This document shows, one piece after another, positions 1 through 9,228 of a stretch of 44,345 bases of DNA (its first letter is position 1; the number at the start of each line of letters is the position of its first letter). The stretch lies in assembly GCA_947086655.1 (NCBI GenBank), contig CAMTZM010000019.1:1-44345 (forward strand), written 5' to 3'. This stretch comes from an uncultured Eubacteriaceae bacterium (GTDB lineage Bacteria; Bacillota; Clostridia; Lachnospirales; CAG-274). The notes under the pieces were generated by a model. It made no database searches. It worked only from the letters and a program-made list of their open reading frames with translations, and was not told the DNA's origin. Both the position numbers and the translations under genes were made by a program.

Positions 1-151
1 ATTACATTAATATATTAATTTTAATTTTAAAGTAATAATTTAAAAAATATATATTTATTGTTGTTTTTATAATAATTATATTATATAATTATTACATTAA
101 TATACATATATAGTTATTTTAGTTTATTATATGGGGAGGAGATGTGTTACC

Positions 152-2170
152 ATGATACGTATAATTGGCAATTTAATTGGAAAAGATGTCCCATTTAATA
201 ATATTGGAATAAGGCAGAAACGGGCATCTGAAAGATTATCATCAGGAAAGAAAATAAATCACGCTGCTGATGATGTTGCTGGAATTGCAATTTCTCAAAC
301 TATGGAGGCTCAAATAAGAGGATTGGAAAAAGCTGAAAGAAATGCCTTAGATGGTATTTCGCTTATACAAACAGCAGATGGGGCTTTGTCAACAGTACAT
401 GACATACTTAATCGTATGGTTGAACTTACTGTACAAGCGTCAAATGGTATTTATACTATGCAGGATAGAGAAAAGATGCAAAAAGAAATTAATCAGTTGA
501 TAGAAGAAATAGATCATATATCCTCATCAACTGTTTTTAATGAAAAGAAACTTCTTGACGGTTCGCTTGGAGACAGTGAAAATTTAATATTTTCAAAAAC
601 ATTGTCAAGTACAAGCGGAGTTGAGTATAAAGCGGCAGTAAGTGAAGGTGCTCAGTGGGAAGGCAGTATTAATTTATCTGAAATAAGAGACGGTGTTATA
701 CTTAAAATTAATGATACAGTTTATGAATTTGATTCAGATGGCAATACAAATACAAATGGTAAGGTTATTAATTTTACACCACTGTCAAACAGTACTTTAG
801 CAGATTTGATGAAAGAGATTGATGATGCTTTACAAGCCGATATGCTTGGAGGAAAGTTACAAAATATAGAATGCAGTCTTGGCTCAGGTTCAAATTTGAA
901 TATAAAATTAAAGGCTGTTGATAATGATGTAAAACATGGAGAGCTGCTCTCTGTTTTTATGGGAAATAGTATTCCGGAAATTGATACTACAAATCAGGAA
1001 ATAGAAGAAGGAGAGGTTATTGGACCTTTTGTTTTAGGCAGCAAACTTACTATTAAGAATATAGATTTAAGCAAATTTGTAGACGGAACTATGATAAATA
1101 TAAACGGAAATATATATGAAGTTGACTCAGATGGAGAATATGATTTAGCTAAAGATAATGTTATTTTTATTAATGATATAAATGATGCCGTAGAAAAAGC
1201 TACAAAAATATCAGACAAGCTTGAAGAATTAAAAACTATATGCGGATTTGACAGTATAGGTTTTTGGGGAGATATTAATTCCGGATTTGAATTTGTAATA
1301 AAGTATGAAGATTTTCATGTAGGCGACCAAGTTTTTGACGTTAAATTTAATGAAAATAAAGATAAAAATTTTTCTGTTGCAGTAGATGATTCAAAAAGAG
1401 GTGTTAATACTCCAGAAATAAAACTTCAGCAGGCAAGAAAAAAGGAATTGATTGATTTTTCAAAAGTTTCAGATGGTTCAATTTTTATTGTAGACGGGAA
1501 TAAATTTGAGTTTGATAACGACGGAGTTTTATCTGACCCGTCAAATATTTTAGTTGATATATCTTCTTCAAGCAGTACGTCTGAAATGGCTGCCGCTTTT
1601 AAAGATGCTTTTGATAATTCAGCTATTGCATCTGATTATATATTGTCTGTTTCCGATACAGACGAAGGAAAAACCATAGTTGAAGTTTCATCTTCAGCGG
1701 CTTCGACCTTTAACGGACAAAGAATTTCTATGGAATATGAAAATGTTGAAGGACTTAGATATGATGAGGTCGGGCTTTTTTTACAAGTTGGAAGCAACAG
1801 TGGCGATGTTAATAAAATGCATTTGAGAATTGACAGCGCTTCTGCTTCATATTTAGGTGTTGCCGATGTAAATGTTATATCTGACGAGGCAATGTCTAAC
1901 ATAGAAAATATTTATAATGCGATTGACAAGGTTTCATTTAACCGTTCAAATTTAGGTGCGGCACAAAACCGTTTGGAATCTATCCAAAGAAGCTTGTCGA
2001 TTACAAATGAAAATTTGTCAGTTTCGAAAAGCAGAATTACCGACGCTGACATGGCAAAGGAGTTGATGGATTTAATTAAAGAGAATGTGCTGGAACAATC
2101 TGCTCAAGGTATATTATCAATGACAATGAATTTTTCTAAAGACACCGTGCAACAGCTGATTCAGAATTAA
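152..2170 (+). CDS. fliC: Flagellin, large, with repeated central region
   Basis: This is the flagellar filament subunit, exported and polymerised outside the cell. The conserved N-terminal D0/D1 helices (about residues 15-140) contain RASERLSSGKKINHAADDVA and GISLIQTADGALSTVHDIL. The conserved C-terminal part (about 585-672) contains LGAAQNRLESI and SKSRITDADMAKE. At 672 residues it is far longer than a minimal flagellin of about 275. The central variable region holds three units of about 130 residues, each opening with a DG-x(6)-G/D-x(2)-YEFDxDG-like motif at residues 181, 312 and 442. I chose ATG 152 because GGGGAGGAG lies 10 bases upstream; an in-frame ATG at 131 has no such site. The N-terminus (MIRIIGNL) differs from the usual MRIN. 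The next gene follows after 16 bases. No sigma-28 promoter is evident in the first 130 bases. Confidence 0.93.
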   Translation: MIRIIGNLIGKDVPFNNIGIRQKRASERLSSGKKINHAADDVAGIAISQTMEAQIRGLEKAERNALDGISLIQTADGALSTVHDILNRMVELTVQASNGIYTMQDREKMQKEINQLIEEIDHISSSTVFNEKKLLDGSLGDSENLIFSKTLSSTSGVEYKAAVSEGAQWEGSINLSEIRDGVILKINDTVYEFDSDGNTNTNGKVINFTPLSNSTLADLMKEIDDALQADMLGGKLQNIECSLGSGSNLNIKLKAVDNDVKHGELLSVFMGNSIPEIDTTNQEIEEGEVIGPFVLGSKLTIKNIDLSKFVDGTMININGNIYEVDSDGEYDLAKDNVIFINDINDAVEKATKISDKLEELKTICGFDSIGFWGDINSGFEFVIKYEDFHVGDQVFDVKFNENKDKNFSVAVDDSKRGVNTPEIKLQQARKKELIDFSKVSDGSIFIVDGNKFEFDNDGVLSDPSNILVDISSSSSTSEMAAAFKDAFDNSAIASDYILSVSDTDEGKTIVEVSSSAASTFNGQRISMEYENVEGLRYDEVGLFLQVGSNSGDVNKMHLRIDSASASYLGVADVNVISDEAMSNIENIYNAIDKVSFNRSNLGAAQNRLESIQRSLSITNENLSVSKSRITDADMAKELMDLIKENVLEQSAQGILSMTMNFSKDTVQQLIQN

Positions 2171-2186
2171 AAGGGGGTATTTTAAA

Positions 2187-5100
2187 ATGCAAGTCAAAAA
2201 TAAAAGTCATAGTTTTATTGCAGCGTTTGTTGTAGTATTATTAGTTTTTCAGACGTTTATGCCAGGCGTTATTTTTGCGGCTCAAAGTTCGCAGGCGCCT
2301 CAGTCAAGCTTTGATATATCCTTTAATAATGATGGTACAGCAACTATTACAGGATATAAAGAAAAGTATAATCAAAGTTATACGTCTGTTGTTATTCCAA
2401 GTGAGATAAATGGAGTTAAAGTTACTGAAATAGGCGATGGAGCTTTTAGCAAAGCTGTTTTTTTACAAAGTATAAGAATTCCTGATACAATAAGAAGAAT
2501 AGGAAAAGAGAGTTTCTATCAGTGTATGTCTTTAAAGGAAGTAACAATTCCGGGAAGTGTACAAAAGATAGATACACTTGCTTTTTCATTTTGTAAGGCT
2601 CTTGAGAGAGTTTATATTCTTTTTGGAGTAAATTCAATTGGTGATGGAGCTTTTGCTAACTGTACAAGTTTGTCATCGGTTTCTATTTCACCTTCAACAA
2701 CAAGTATTGCCAATAAATCTTTTAATGATTGTAAATCCGTTCAGATTCAGGCCAAAAGTGATTCAACAGCGGGGCAATATAAAGGTTCACAAAATAATAC
2801 TACTTCAGCGCAGCTTCCGGCGGATTCTCCTTCCGCTTATAAATATTCTATTGATGAAGATACAGGAGAAGTTATTATTGATGAGTATGTAGGAGAATGT
2901 GCTACTCCTATTATACCGGATAAAATTAATTATATGAACGTTACTAAAATAGGCGACGGAGCGTTTGAAAATGAGCCTATTACTCAAATAACCCTTCCAA
3001 GTACGCTTAGGACAATAGGTTCAAATGCGTTTGCCGGAACTAATCTTACTATTGTTGAAATTCCAAGCAATGTAACAGGAATAGGCAAGGGTGCATTTAA
3101 CGACGATGCAAGTGTAACATTAAAAGGTGATACATCGGCTATTGACGAGTATTTATTTGATTCAGTAAATATTAAATTTATTCCATGGGGTCCGGGACGC
3201 ACTAAATTCCATGAAGTTACATTTGATTCGAAACCAGCATTTGGCGGTGTTATTTTACAGGGACGTTCAAAGGAATATAAAGAAGGTACTATTATAACTA
3301 TTGAGGCTAAACCGTTTACTCCTTATAATGGAGGAAGTTCAGCTGAAAAAGGTACTTATTTATTTAATGGATGGACACTTTCATCAAATACAACAGATGA
3401 AAATTCTTTAGATTCTATTATTAAAAATAAAGAGTTTACAAAAACAACAATTGAAATGCCTTCTTATGATATTAAGGTGACAGCTAATTATAAACTTATG
3501 CCGGCAAATCCGCTTGTAATAAAAAATGGTGTAGTTATATCATATACAGGCAATGGAACAGAAGAATTAGAAATACATGAAACATGGAAAGAATTTGAAA
3601 GCGGAGAATCTGAAACTGTACACACCATAGGTAGTCTATCTGAAAACAATGGAGAAGTATTTTTAGACCCTAATATGAAAAGATTGATTTTACCACGTAC
3701 TATTAAAACAATACTTTCAGTGGCATTTAAAAGAGCTTCTGGATTAGAATCAATTTCTGTTGCTGAAGATAACGAGAATTATAAGACATATGACGGAGTT
3801 TTATTTAATAAGGATATGACAAAACTTTTAGCTTATCCTCAAAATAAATCAGGAAGTACATATACAGTACCTGATACAGTAACAGAAATAGGAGAATACG
3901 CTTTTTATGGAAATAGAAATCTTCAGTCAATTAATCTTAATAATGTTAAGAGAATAAAAGCACATGCATTTGACAGTGCTCATAACTTAAAAAAGATTGA
4001 ACTTACACAAAGTGTTAGCGAAATAGAGTCTTATGCTTTTGCATATATATATAGTTTGGAAAGCATTCATATCTCAAGTTCTTTAACAAGTTTAGGAGAA
4101 CGTGCATTTAGTGCTTGTATAAAATTGAAAAATGTTACATGGGATGCAAATTGTCAGCTTAGTACAATACCAAATTACGCTTTTTCAAATTGCGCATTGT
4201 CAGATATTAATCTTCCGGCTGGTGTGGCAAATGTTAGTGATTATGCTTTTTATTCTTGTAATAGTTTAAAGTATGTTAATATACCTTCAACTGTTACTCA
4301 ATGGAATTCAAGCGCTTTATCAGGCTGCAACAATTTAATTAGAATTAGTGTTGATGATGATAATACTAATTATTCAAGTGTTAACGGTGTTTTATTCAAT
4401 AAAGATAAAAGCGTGTTAATGACTTATCCAGCAGGTAAAACAGAAACTGACAGTACTTATAATGTACCAGAAGAAGTAGTTGAGATTGCAAGCGGTGCGT
4501 TTGTAAACTCTAAATTTGAAAATATTGTTATGCCTGACTGTGTAACAAAAATAGGCTCGATGGGATTTTATAATGCGAAAATCAATTCTATAAATTTGGA
4601 AAATATAACTGAAATAGGCAGCAATGCATTTAGTGGATGTGATAATCTTACAGAAGTTACATGGCCGGCAAAAGTTAATGTTCTTCCAACAAGTATTTTT
4701 AATTCATGTAACAATCTTGAAACTGTTATAATACCTGATACAGTAACAGAAATTAATGATTATTCATTCTATTTATGTACATCATTAAAAAATATACAGT
4801 TGCCGTCATCTTTAAAAACAATTGGAAGGTACGCATTTTTGAACTGCAGTTCATTGGATAATATAATTTTGCCGCCGTCTTTGGAGAAAATAGGCAAATA
4901 TGCGTTTAGTAACTGTTCTGGTTTAACATCAATAACAATACCAGAATCTGTAAAAACATTAGATTCATATATATTTAACAATTGTTTAGGATTGACAGAA
5001 GTTAATATAAATTCAAACAGTGTTGGAAGTTATATGTTTAATGGATGTGAAAATATTGCCAATTTAACATTATCTGAAAATGTTGGTTCAATAGGTTCAC

Positions 5101-7946
5101 ATGCGTTTTATAACTGCGAAAATATTAATAGTGTAACATTTCCTAAAAGTGTTAGTTCAATAGGTCAATATGCGTTTTATAATTGTGATAAACTTACAAG
5201 TTTAGTATTGCCTGAAAATATTAAAACAATAAGTTATGATGCATTTTCAAGCTGCAGCAGTTTAAAGGATGTTACAATAGGTGCAGAAAGTATTGGCTCT
5301 TATGTTTTTTATAATTGCAATGCTTTAGAAAATGTAACTTTACTTAATACAGTAAATAATATAGGTGAATATGCTTTTAGGTACTGTCATAAATTAGTTA
5401 ATGTTAGTATTCCGGAAAGTGTTACATCTATTGGATATAAGGCGTTTAATAACTGTGATTATCTTGAAAGCATAGAAGTAGATGAAAACAATAGTAATTA
5501 CGCAAGTGTTGACGGCGTTTTATTTAATAAAAATAAAACAGAGCTGATTTTATATCCTGAAAATAAGACCGGAACAGAATATAGAGTTATAGACAGTGTT
5601 AATAAAGTTTTAAATTATGCATTTCAGTCTAATAATAATTTAACTGATGTTTATTTTGGGGAAAACGTAAATTATTTAGGCTGGTCTGTATTTAATTCAG
5701 CTTCAGTAATTAAAAATATTACCATAGAAAACAAAAATGTAGAGTTTGATGAAACAGGTGTCAATCCTTTACAAACATTTTTCTATGGTATAAACAAAAA
5801 CCTTTTAAAGAGCCTTGTTGTTCATGGTTATATAGGTTCAACAGCAGAAAGAAAAGTATTTGAACATCGTATAGATGGAATTAAGTTTTCTATGCTTGAT
5901 AAGGTTACAGAGGGTCTTATTATTCAAAAAATAGAAAAAGATTCAAATCAAGTAACAGCTGATAATCTTCCTTTAGATGATAAAACATGGCTTGGTAAAT
6001 TAGTAGGCTATGAAGTACCTTCCATTACATTAGAAGGAGCAGATAATGTAGTAATTCCAAGTCTTGTAACAAGTGATATGGAAGGTTTAATTATTAAAGA
6101 TGTAAATGGTGATATAATTACTCTTGGCGAGGGTGAAAGTATAGTTGTATCATCAATTGGAAGTCATGCTTTATGGTATCCTACTACGATATCACCTTCA
6201 GAAGGTTCGCAAGTAGATAGGTTTGTTACAACAATTAAATCTGTTGCTTTGCCGCAGACAATTACAGAGATTGAAAGTGGAGCATTTGAGGAATGTGAAG
6301 GTTTAAGCAATATTAATATACCTGTAAGTGTACAGAAAATTCAGCCTTACGCATTTAAAAACTGTAAGCTTTTAACAGAAGTTACAATTCCAAAAAATGT
6401 AGCTATACTTGGTGACAATAGAATAATGGACGAAGCAAGTAAGACAGAAGTATATACAAGCGTGTTTAAAGGCTGTAAAAATCTTAGAAAAATAAATGTT
6501 GAAGAAGGCAATAGGAAGTACTCAAGCGTTGACGGTGTACTTATGAATTTAGATAAAACAGTAATTTATGAAGTACCGAATGGTTTTGCTGGAAATGTTT
6601 CTGGTAATACATTTAAGTATATTATTCCTAACGGTGTTGAAACTATTATGAGCAGCGCTTTTGCACAATGTAATTTAGATTATGTTGAACTTCCGGGTAC
6701 AATTAAACATATTGGAGTCAACGCATTTAATGGAGCATTAAAAAATGCTAATTCAGAAGTTATGTTTAAAAACAGTTCTGTTGGAGTTGATATTGACAAC
6801 GAAGCGTTTAGCGATTGTACAGGTCTTATAAAAATTACTCTTCCTTTGGAATTAGAAAGAATTGGAGACGATGTATTTTCAGGCTGTAAATCTCTTGAGG
6901 AAATTATAATTCCTGATGGAGCTGATAATTTTAAAACTATTGACGGCGTTTTATTTGGATATAATATTAAAGAAGATAGTACAGAAAATGATGGAGTATC
7001 ATCATCATATGCTCTTTTAATATATCCTATGGGAAAAACTGACGCTACTTATGAAGTTCCTGCAACTGAAATACCTATTTATGAAATATATAATAGTGCG
7101 TTCCAAAGCAATAATCATTTAGAATCTTTTGTATGTTCGGATAACTTACTTGTTATACGTGAAAGTGCATTTAGAGGCTGTACAAACCTTAATAGCGTAA
7201 CATTCAAGAGAGGTTTGAACGAAATTGAGCCTTTTGCATTTTCAGACACTGGTCTTACTGATGTAATTATTCCGGAAAATGTTTCAAAGATTGGAGAAGA
7301 AGCGTTTTCTAATTGCAGTTTCTTAAATAGTGTTGAAATTTATAATAAGAACGCTGAAATAAAAGGAAACGTATTTAATAATCATAAGAGTGATTTTGTT
7401 TTGAAAGGCTTTGAAGGTTCTACGGCTGAACAGTACGCAAATGACAATGGCTTGAATTTTGAATTATTGACAGTTTCAAATACAAGAAATGCTTTATATA
7501 GTGTTTCTGCATCTGACGATATTTCAAACGGCTCAATTTCATTTGATGATGTACAAACAGCAGAAGAAGGCGATATAATAAATGTTACAGTTACTCCAGA
7601 CGAAGGATATCGTTTAGTAGACGGTTCTTTGAAGTATGACGAAACAGAAATAAATGTTGACGATAACGAAGTTTACTCATTTGAAATGCCGGAGAAAAAT
7701 GTTATTGTAACTGCTGAATTTGAACTTATTTCAGAAAACGAAGAAGATTTTGAAAATGAGGATTCAAATATAGTTAAAGATAATAATGATTCAGAAAATC
7801 AAGAAGATTTAGATGCAGCAGAAGAAAGTAATGGTTCTGATAATAATGAAGAAGATACAGAAATAATACAGCAAGAAGATTCAGAAGACGAAGAGAATTT
7901 TGACAATGAGCAATCAGAACAAGAAGATTTAGAAGCTGCATTATAA
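2187..7946 (+). CDS. Secreted BspA-type leucine-rich-repeat protein
   Basis: This is a 1919-residue exported surface protein, probably an adhesin or binding protein. A signal peptide (KNKSHSFIAAFVVVLLVFQT then VIFAAQ) covers about residues 1-32. Dozens of LRR_5/BspA repeats of the form AFxxCxxLxxIxIPxSVxxIG run from about 65 to 1760. They are interrupted at about 340-435 by a beta-rich InlB-B-like repeat and by five copies of a DGVLFNKDxT-type module. A second InlB-B-like repeat (about 1770-1850) ends in MPEKNVIVTAEF. The last 70 residues are very acidic (Asp/Glu/Asn/Gln). I see no LPXTG, SLH or other anchor, so attachment to the cell is unexplained. The AAGGGGG ribosome binding site and 16-base gap suggest co-transcription with the flagellin. 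The ligand cannot be told from sequence. Confidence 0.88.
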   Translation: MQVKNKSHSFIAAFVVVLLVFQTFMPGVIFAAQSSQAPQSSFDISFNNDGTATITGYKEKYNQSYTSVVIPSEINGVKVTEIGDGAFSKAVFLQSIRIPDTIRRIGKESFYQCMSLKEVTIPGSVQKIDTLAFSFCKALERVYILFGVNSIGDGAFANCTSLSSVSISPSTTSIANKSFNDCKSVQIQAKSDSTAGQYKGSQNNTTSAQLPADSPSAYKYSIDEDTGEVIIDEYVGECATPIIPDKINYMNVTKIGDGAFENEPITQITLPSTLRTIGSNAFAGTNLTIVEIPSNVTGIGKGAFNDDASVTLKGDTSAIDEYLFDSVNIKFIPWGPGRTKFHEVTFDSKPAFGGVILQGRSKEYKEGTIITIEAKPFTPYNGGSSAEKGTYLFNGWTLSSNTTDENSLDSIIKNKEFTKTTIEMPSYDIKVTANYKLMPANPLVIKNGVVISYTGNGTEELEIHETWKEFESGESETVHTIGSLSENNGEVFLDPNMKRLILPRTIKTILSVAFKRASGLESISVAEDNENYKTYDGVLFNKDMTKLLAYPQNKSGSTYTVPDTVTEIGEYAFYGNRNLQSINLNNVKRIKAHAFDSAHNLKKIELTQSVSEIESYAFAYIYSLESIHISSSLTSLGERAFSACIKLKNVTWDANCQLSTIPNYAFSNCALSDINLPAGVANVSDYAFYSCNSLKYVNIPSTVTQWNSSALSGCNNLIRISVDDDNTNYSSVNGVLFNKDKSVLMTYPAGKTETDSTYNVPEEVVEIASGAFVNSKFENIVMPDCVTKIGSMGFYNAKINSINLENITEIGSNAFSGCDNLTEVTWPAKVNVLPTSIFNSCNNLETVIIPDTVTEINDYSFYLCTSLKNIQLPSSLKTIGRYAFLNCSSLDNIILPPSLEKIGKYAFSNCSGLTSITIPESVKTLDSYIFNNCLGLTEVNINSNSVGSYMFNGCENIANLTLSENVGSIGSHAFYNCENINSVTFPKSVSSIGQYAFYNCDKLTSLVLPENIKTISYDAFSSCSSLKDVTIGAESIGSYVFYNCNALENVTLLNTVNNIGEYAFRYCHKLVNVSIPESVTSIGYKAFNNCDYLESIEVDENNSNYASVDGVLFNKNKTELILYPENKTGTEYRVIDSVNKVLNYAFQSNNNLTDVYFGENVNYLGWSVFNSASVIKNITIENKNVEFDETGVNPLQTFFYGINKNLLKSLVVHGYIGSTAERKVFEHRIDGIKFSMLDKVTEGLIIQKIEKDSNQVTADNLPLDDKTWLGKLVGYEVPSITLEGADNVVIPSLVTSDMEGLIIKDVNGDIITLGEGESIVVSSIGSHALWYPTTISPSEGSQVDRFVTTIKSVALPQTITEIESGAFEECEGLSNINIPVSVQKIQPYAFKNCKLLTEVTIPKNVAILGDNRIMDEASKTEVYTSVFKGCKNLRKINVEEGNRKYSSVDGVLMNLDKTVIYEVPNGFAGNVSGNTFKYIIPNGVETIMSSAFAQCNLDYVELPGTIKHIGVNAFNGALKNANSEVMFKNSSVGVDIDNEAFSDCTGLIKITLPLELERIGDDVFSGCKSLEEIIIPDGADNFKTIDGVLFGYNIKEDSTENDGVSSSYALLIYPMGKTDATYEVPATEIPIYEIYNSAFQSNNHLESFVCSDNLLVIRESAFRGCTNLNSVTFKRGLNEIEPFAFSDTGLTDVIIPENVSKIGEEAFSNCSFLNSVEIYNKNAEIKGNVFNNHKSDFVLKGFEGSTAEQYANDNGLNFELLTVSNTRNALYSVSASDDISNGSISFDDVQTAEEGDIINVTVTPDEGYRLVDGSLKYDETEINVDDNEVYSFEMPEKNVIVTAEFELISENEEDFENEDSNIVKDNNDSENQEDLDAAEESNGSDNNEEDTEIIQQEDSEDEENFDNEQSEQEDLEAAL

Positions 7947-7954
7947 ATTAAAAC

Positions 7955-7990
7955 TAAGAAAGGGTGGGAATTTTTTCCCACTCTTTTTTA
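7955..7990 (+). terminator. Rho-independent terminator
   Basis: AAAGGGTGGGAA and TTCCCACTCTTT form a stem around a short T loop, followed by a T run, 9 bases after the LRR-protein stop. It closes the flagellin-LRR unit. Confidence 0.85.
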
Positions 7991-8000
7991 GTTTTAAGCA

Positions 8001-8113
8001 TTATACGACGAGGGAAGTCCACCGCTATTTTAAGGAGGTACTTACTCTTATATTCAGTGGGATTTTAAGCTCTCACTTAATATAAAGGCAAATGTTTAAG
8101 TACGTCGGTTATT
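8001..8113. repeat. Structured dispersed repeat, copy 1
   Basis: This non-coding element shares with copy 2 (36889-36968) the run AAGTCCA..GC..TTTTAAG..GG..CTTACTCTT.TATT.AGTGGGATTT and a closing TCGGTTAT. Both fold similarly: an outer stem (here CGACG with CGTCG), a middle stem (TAAG with CTTA) and a hairpin after the shared core (AGTGGGA with TCTCACT). Paired bases differ between copies while pairing is kept. The GGGAAGTCCACC start resembles the region just after tnpB in IS200/IS605-family elements, where the guide (omega) RNA lies, but no tnpB is present. This identity is an inference from memory of such ends. Confidence 0.5.
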
Positions 8114-8133
8114 AAATATTGAAAAATATATTA

Positions 8134-8168
8134 CAAAAAAATCGGAGAGGTTTAAATTCCTCTCCGAC
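8134..8168 (-). terminator. Terminator of the Rpn-family gene
   Basis: TCGGAGAGG and CCTCTCCGA form a perfect 9-bp stem with an 8-base loop. Read on the minus strand it is followed by seven T. It lies just beyond the stop codon of the minus-strand nuclease gene. Confidence 0.85.
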
Positions 8169-8185
8169 TAAAAATATTAATTATC

Positions 8186-9091
8186 TTACCAAATTGCTTT
8201 AACTTTGTTTTCAGCTTCTTCTTCTTTTAAATTAAATTCTTTAGAAATATCTTTAACTGTATCTGAAAATGAAGAACCAAATTTTTTATACGCTTTGACC
8301 ATTGACATAATTCCACCTTCAAGTCTTCCCTCAAGTCTTCCCTCTTCTTTAGACTCTTTAGCAATATTATCACCATAAACCTTAAGATTATATTCCACAT
8401 CAAATAAAGACATCATAATAGTTACAACCTCCTTTTCTCTTTTAGCTAAATAATCCTTTAAAATATTTCTGTCCATGCAAATTTTTATTGTTTCTATGAC
8501 AGCTTTTCTTGTTCTTCCGTAAATTTTAGCCTGTTCGTTATAAACCCTTGTAAATTCCACAAACTGATTTATAATATCTCCCTTTTGCCCGTCAAAAATA
8601 ACTTTCACCTTAATTTCAACAGAACTTTCCTCACCGCCTAAAAATTCTTCTGTAAGAGAAATAACATTTTTTTTATTTTCTCTTTCTCCTGTATAAATCA
8701 TATACAGCTCAGGTTTTGGAAAATCAACCTTTTTACTTGTATACAGCACTTGATTTGTTTCCATATAATAATTATGATAGGTTTCAGCCAAATACATAAG
8801 CATTCTTATAATTATATTTACCGACCAAGTTGACTGAGCCTCTGTAAGAATAAATATTTTATTTTTTACAGAAAACCCCAAATCATTATACATATTTGAC
8901 ATAAGGACATTTTCTAAAGTAATCGGTGTAATATCATCTTCTGTTACATCATTATCCTCATTATGAAGTGCTTTATAAAGCATAAGCGTATATTTTTTAT
9001 CTTTAAATAAATCAGTAAAAACACTGTCTTTAACTGTGTATTTAGCAATACCCTCATTTATTGCATTTAAAGTATTATCATTTGTATCCAT
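8186..9091 (-). CDS. Rpn-family PD-(D/E)XK nuclease / putative transposase
   Basis: This 301-residue protein belongs to the Rpn (recombination-promoting nuclease, formerly transposase_31/PDDEXK) group. Members are DNA endonucleases linked to RecA-independent recombination and phage defence, but the role of this copy is unknown. The N-terminal DSVFTDLFKDKKYTLMLYKA is the typical opening. The nuclease core is NDLGF followed by IFILTEAQSTW (Asp, then Glu-x-Gln, about residues 71-87). The C-terminal tail has the characteristic EGRLEGRLEGG, encoded by a 12-bp tandem repeat, then a helical segment. The start has GGAG 9 bases upstream. It is monocistronic with its own terminator. Such genes are often multicopy and mobile, which fits the accessory character of this stretch. 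Confidence 0.85.
   Translation of the reverse strand: MDTNDNTLNAINEGIAKYTVKDSVFTDLFKDKKYTLMLYKALHNEDNDVTEDDITPITLENVLMSNMYNDLGFSVKNKIFILTEAQSTWSVNIIIRMLMYLAETYHNYYMETNQVLYTSKKVDFPKPELYMIYTGERENKKNVISLTEEFLGGEESSVEIKVKVIFDGQKGDIINQFVEFTRVYNEQAKIYGRTRKAVIETIKICMDRNILKDYLAKREKEVVTIMMSLFDVEYNLKVYGDNIAKESKEEGRLEGRLEGGIMSMVKAYKKFGSSFSDTVKDISKEFNLKEEEAENKVKAIW
8319..8342 (-). repeat. 12-bp tandem repeat inside the Rpn gene
   Basis: TCAAGTCTTCCC occurs twice in tandem on the plus strand. It encodes the repeated Glu-Gly-Arg-Leu of the tail. Each added unit keeps the frame, so copy number could vary by slippage. Confidence 0.8.
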
Positions 9092-9228
9092 TATTATATC
9101 TCCATTATTATCAATAACTTCTTAATATTATTTTACTACAAAAAAGCCTTTTTATCAAGGTACATAGAAATAAATTCTTGAAATCAATTATAAAATAATC
9201 AGCCAATAGACATTTTATTATTGACTGA

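Noticed and set aside
131..151. Upstream in-frame ATG adding seven residues to the flagellin
   Set aside because: It lies before the GGGGAGGAG ribosome site, which is correctly spaced only for ATG 152.
2187..7946. CRISPR-like or minisatellite DNA in the LRR gene
   Set aside because: The regularity is protein-level (LRR motif) with strongly diverged codons, and no identical DNA repeats with spacers occur. No CRISPR array is seen anywhere in the window.
7730..7946. Sortase or other wall-anchor signal at the LRR protein C-terminus
   Set aside because: The tail is acidic and hydrophilic to the end, with no LPXTG, no terminal hydrophobic helix and no SLH domain.
8001..8113. Domesticated TnpB-type RNA-guided repressor controlling flagellin
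   Set aside because: The repeat resembles a tnpB 3' end and a flagellin is nearby, but no tnpB or nuclease-dead homologue is in the window, so this is not supported.
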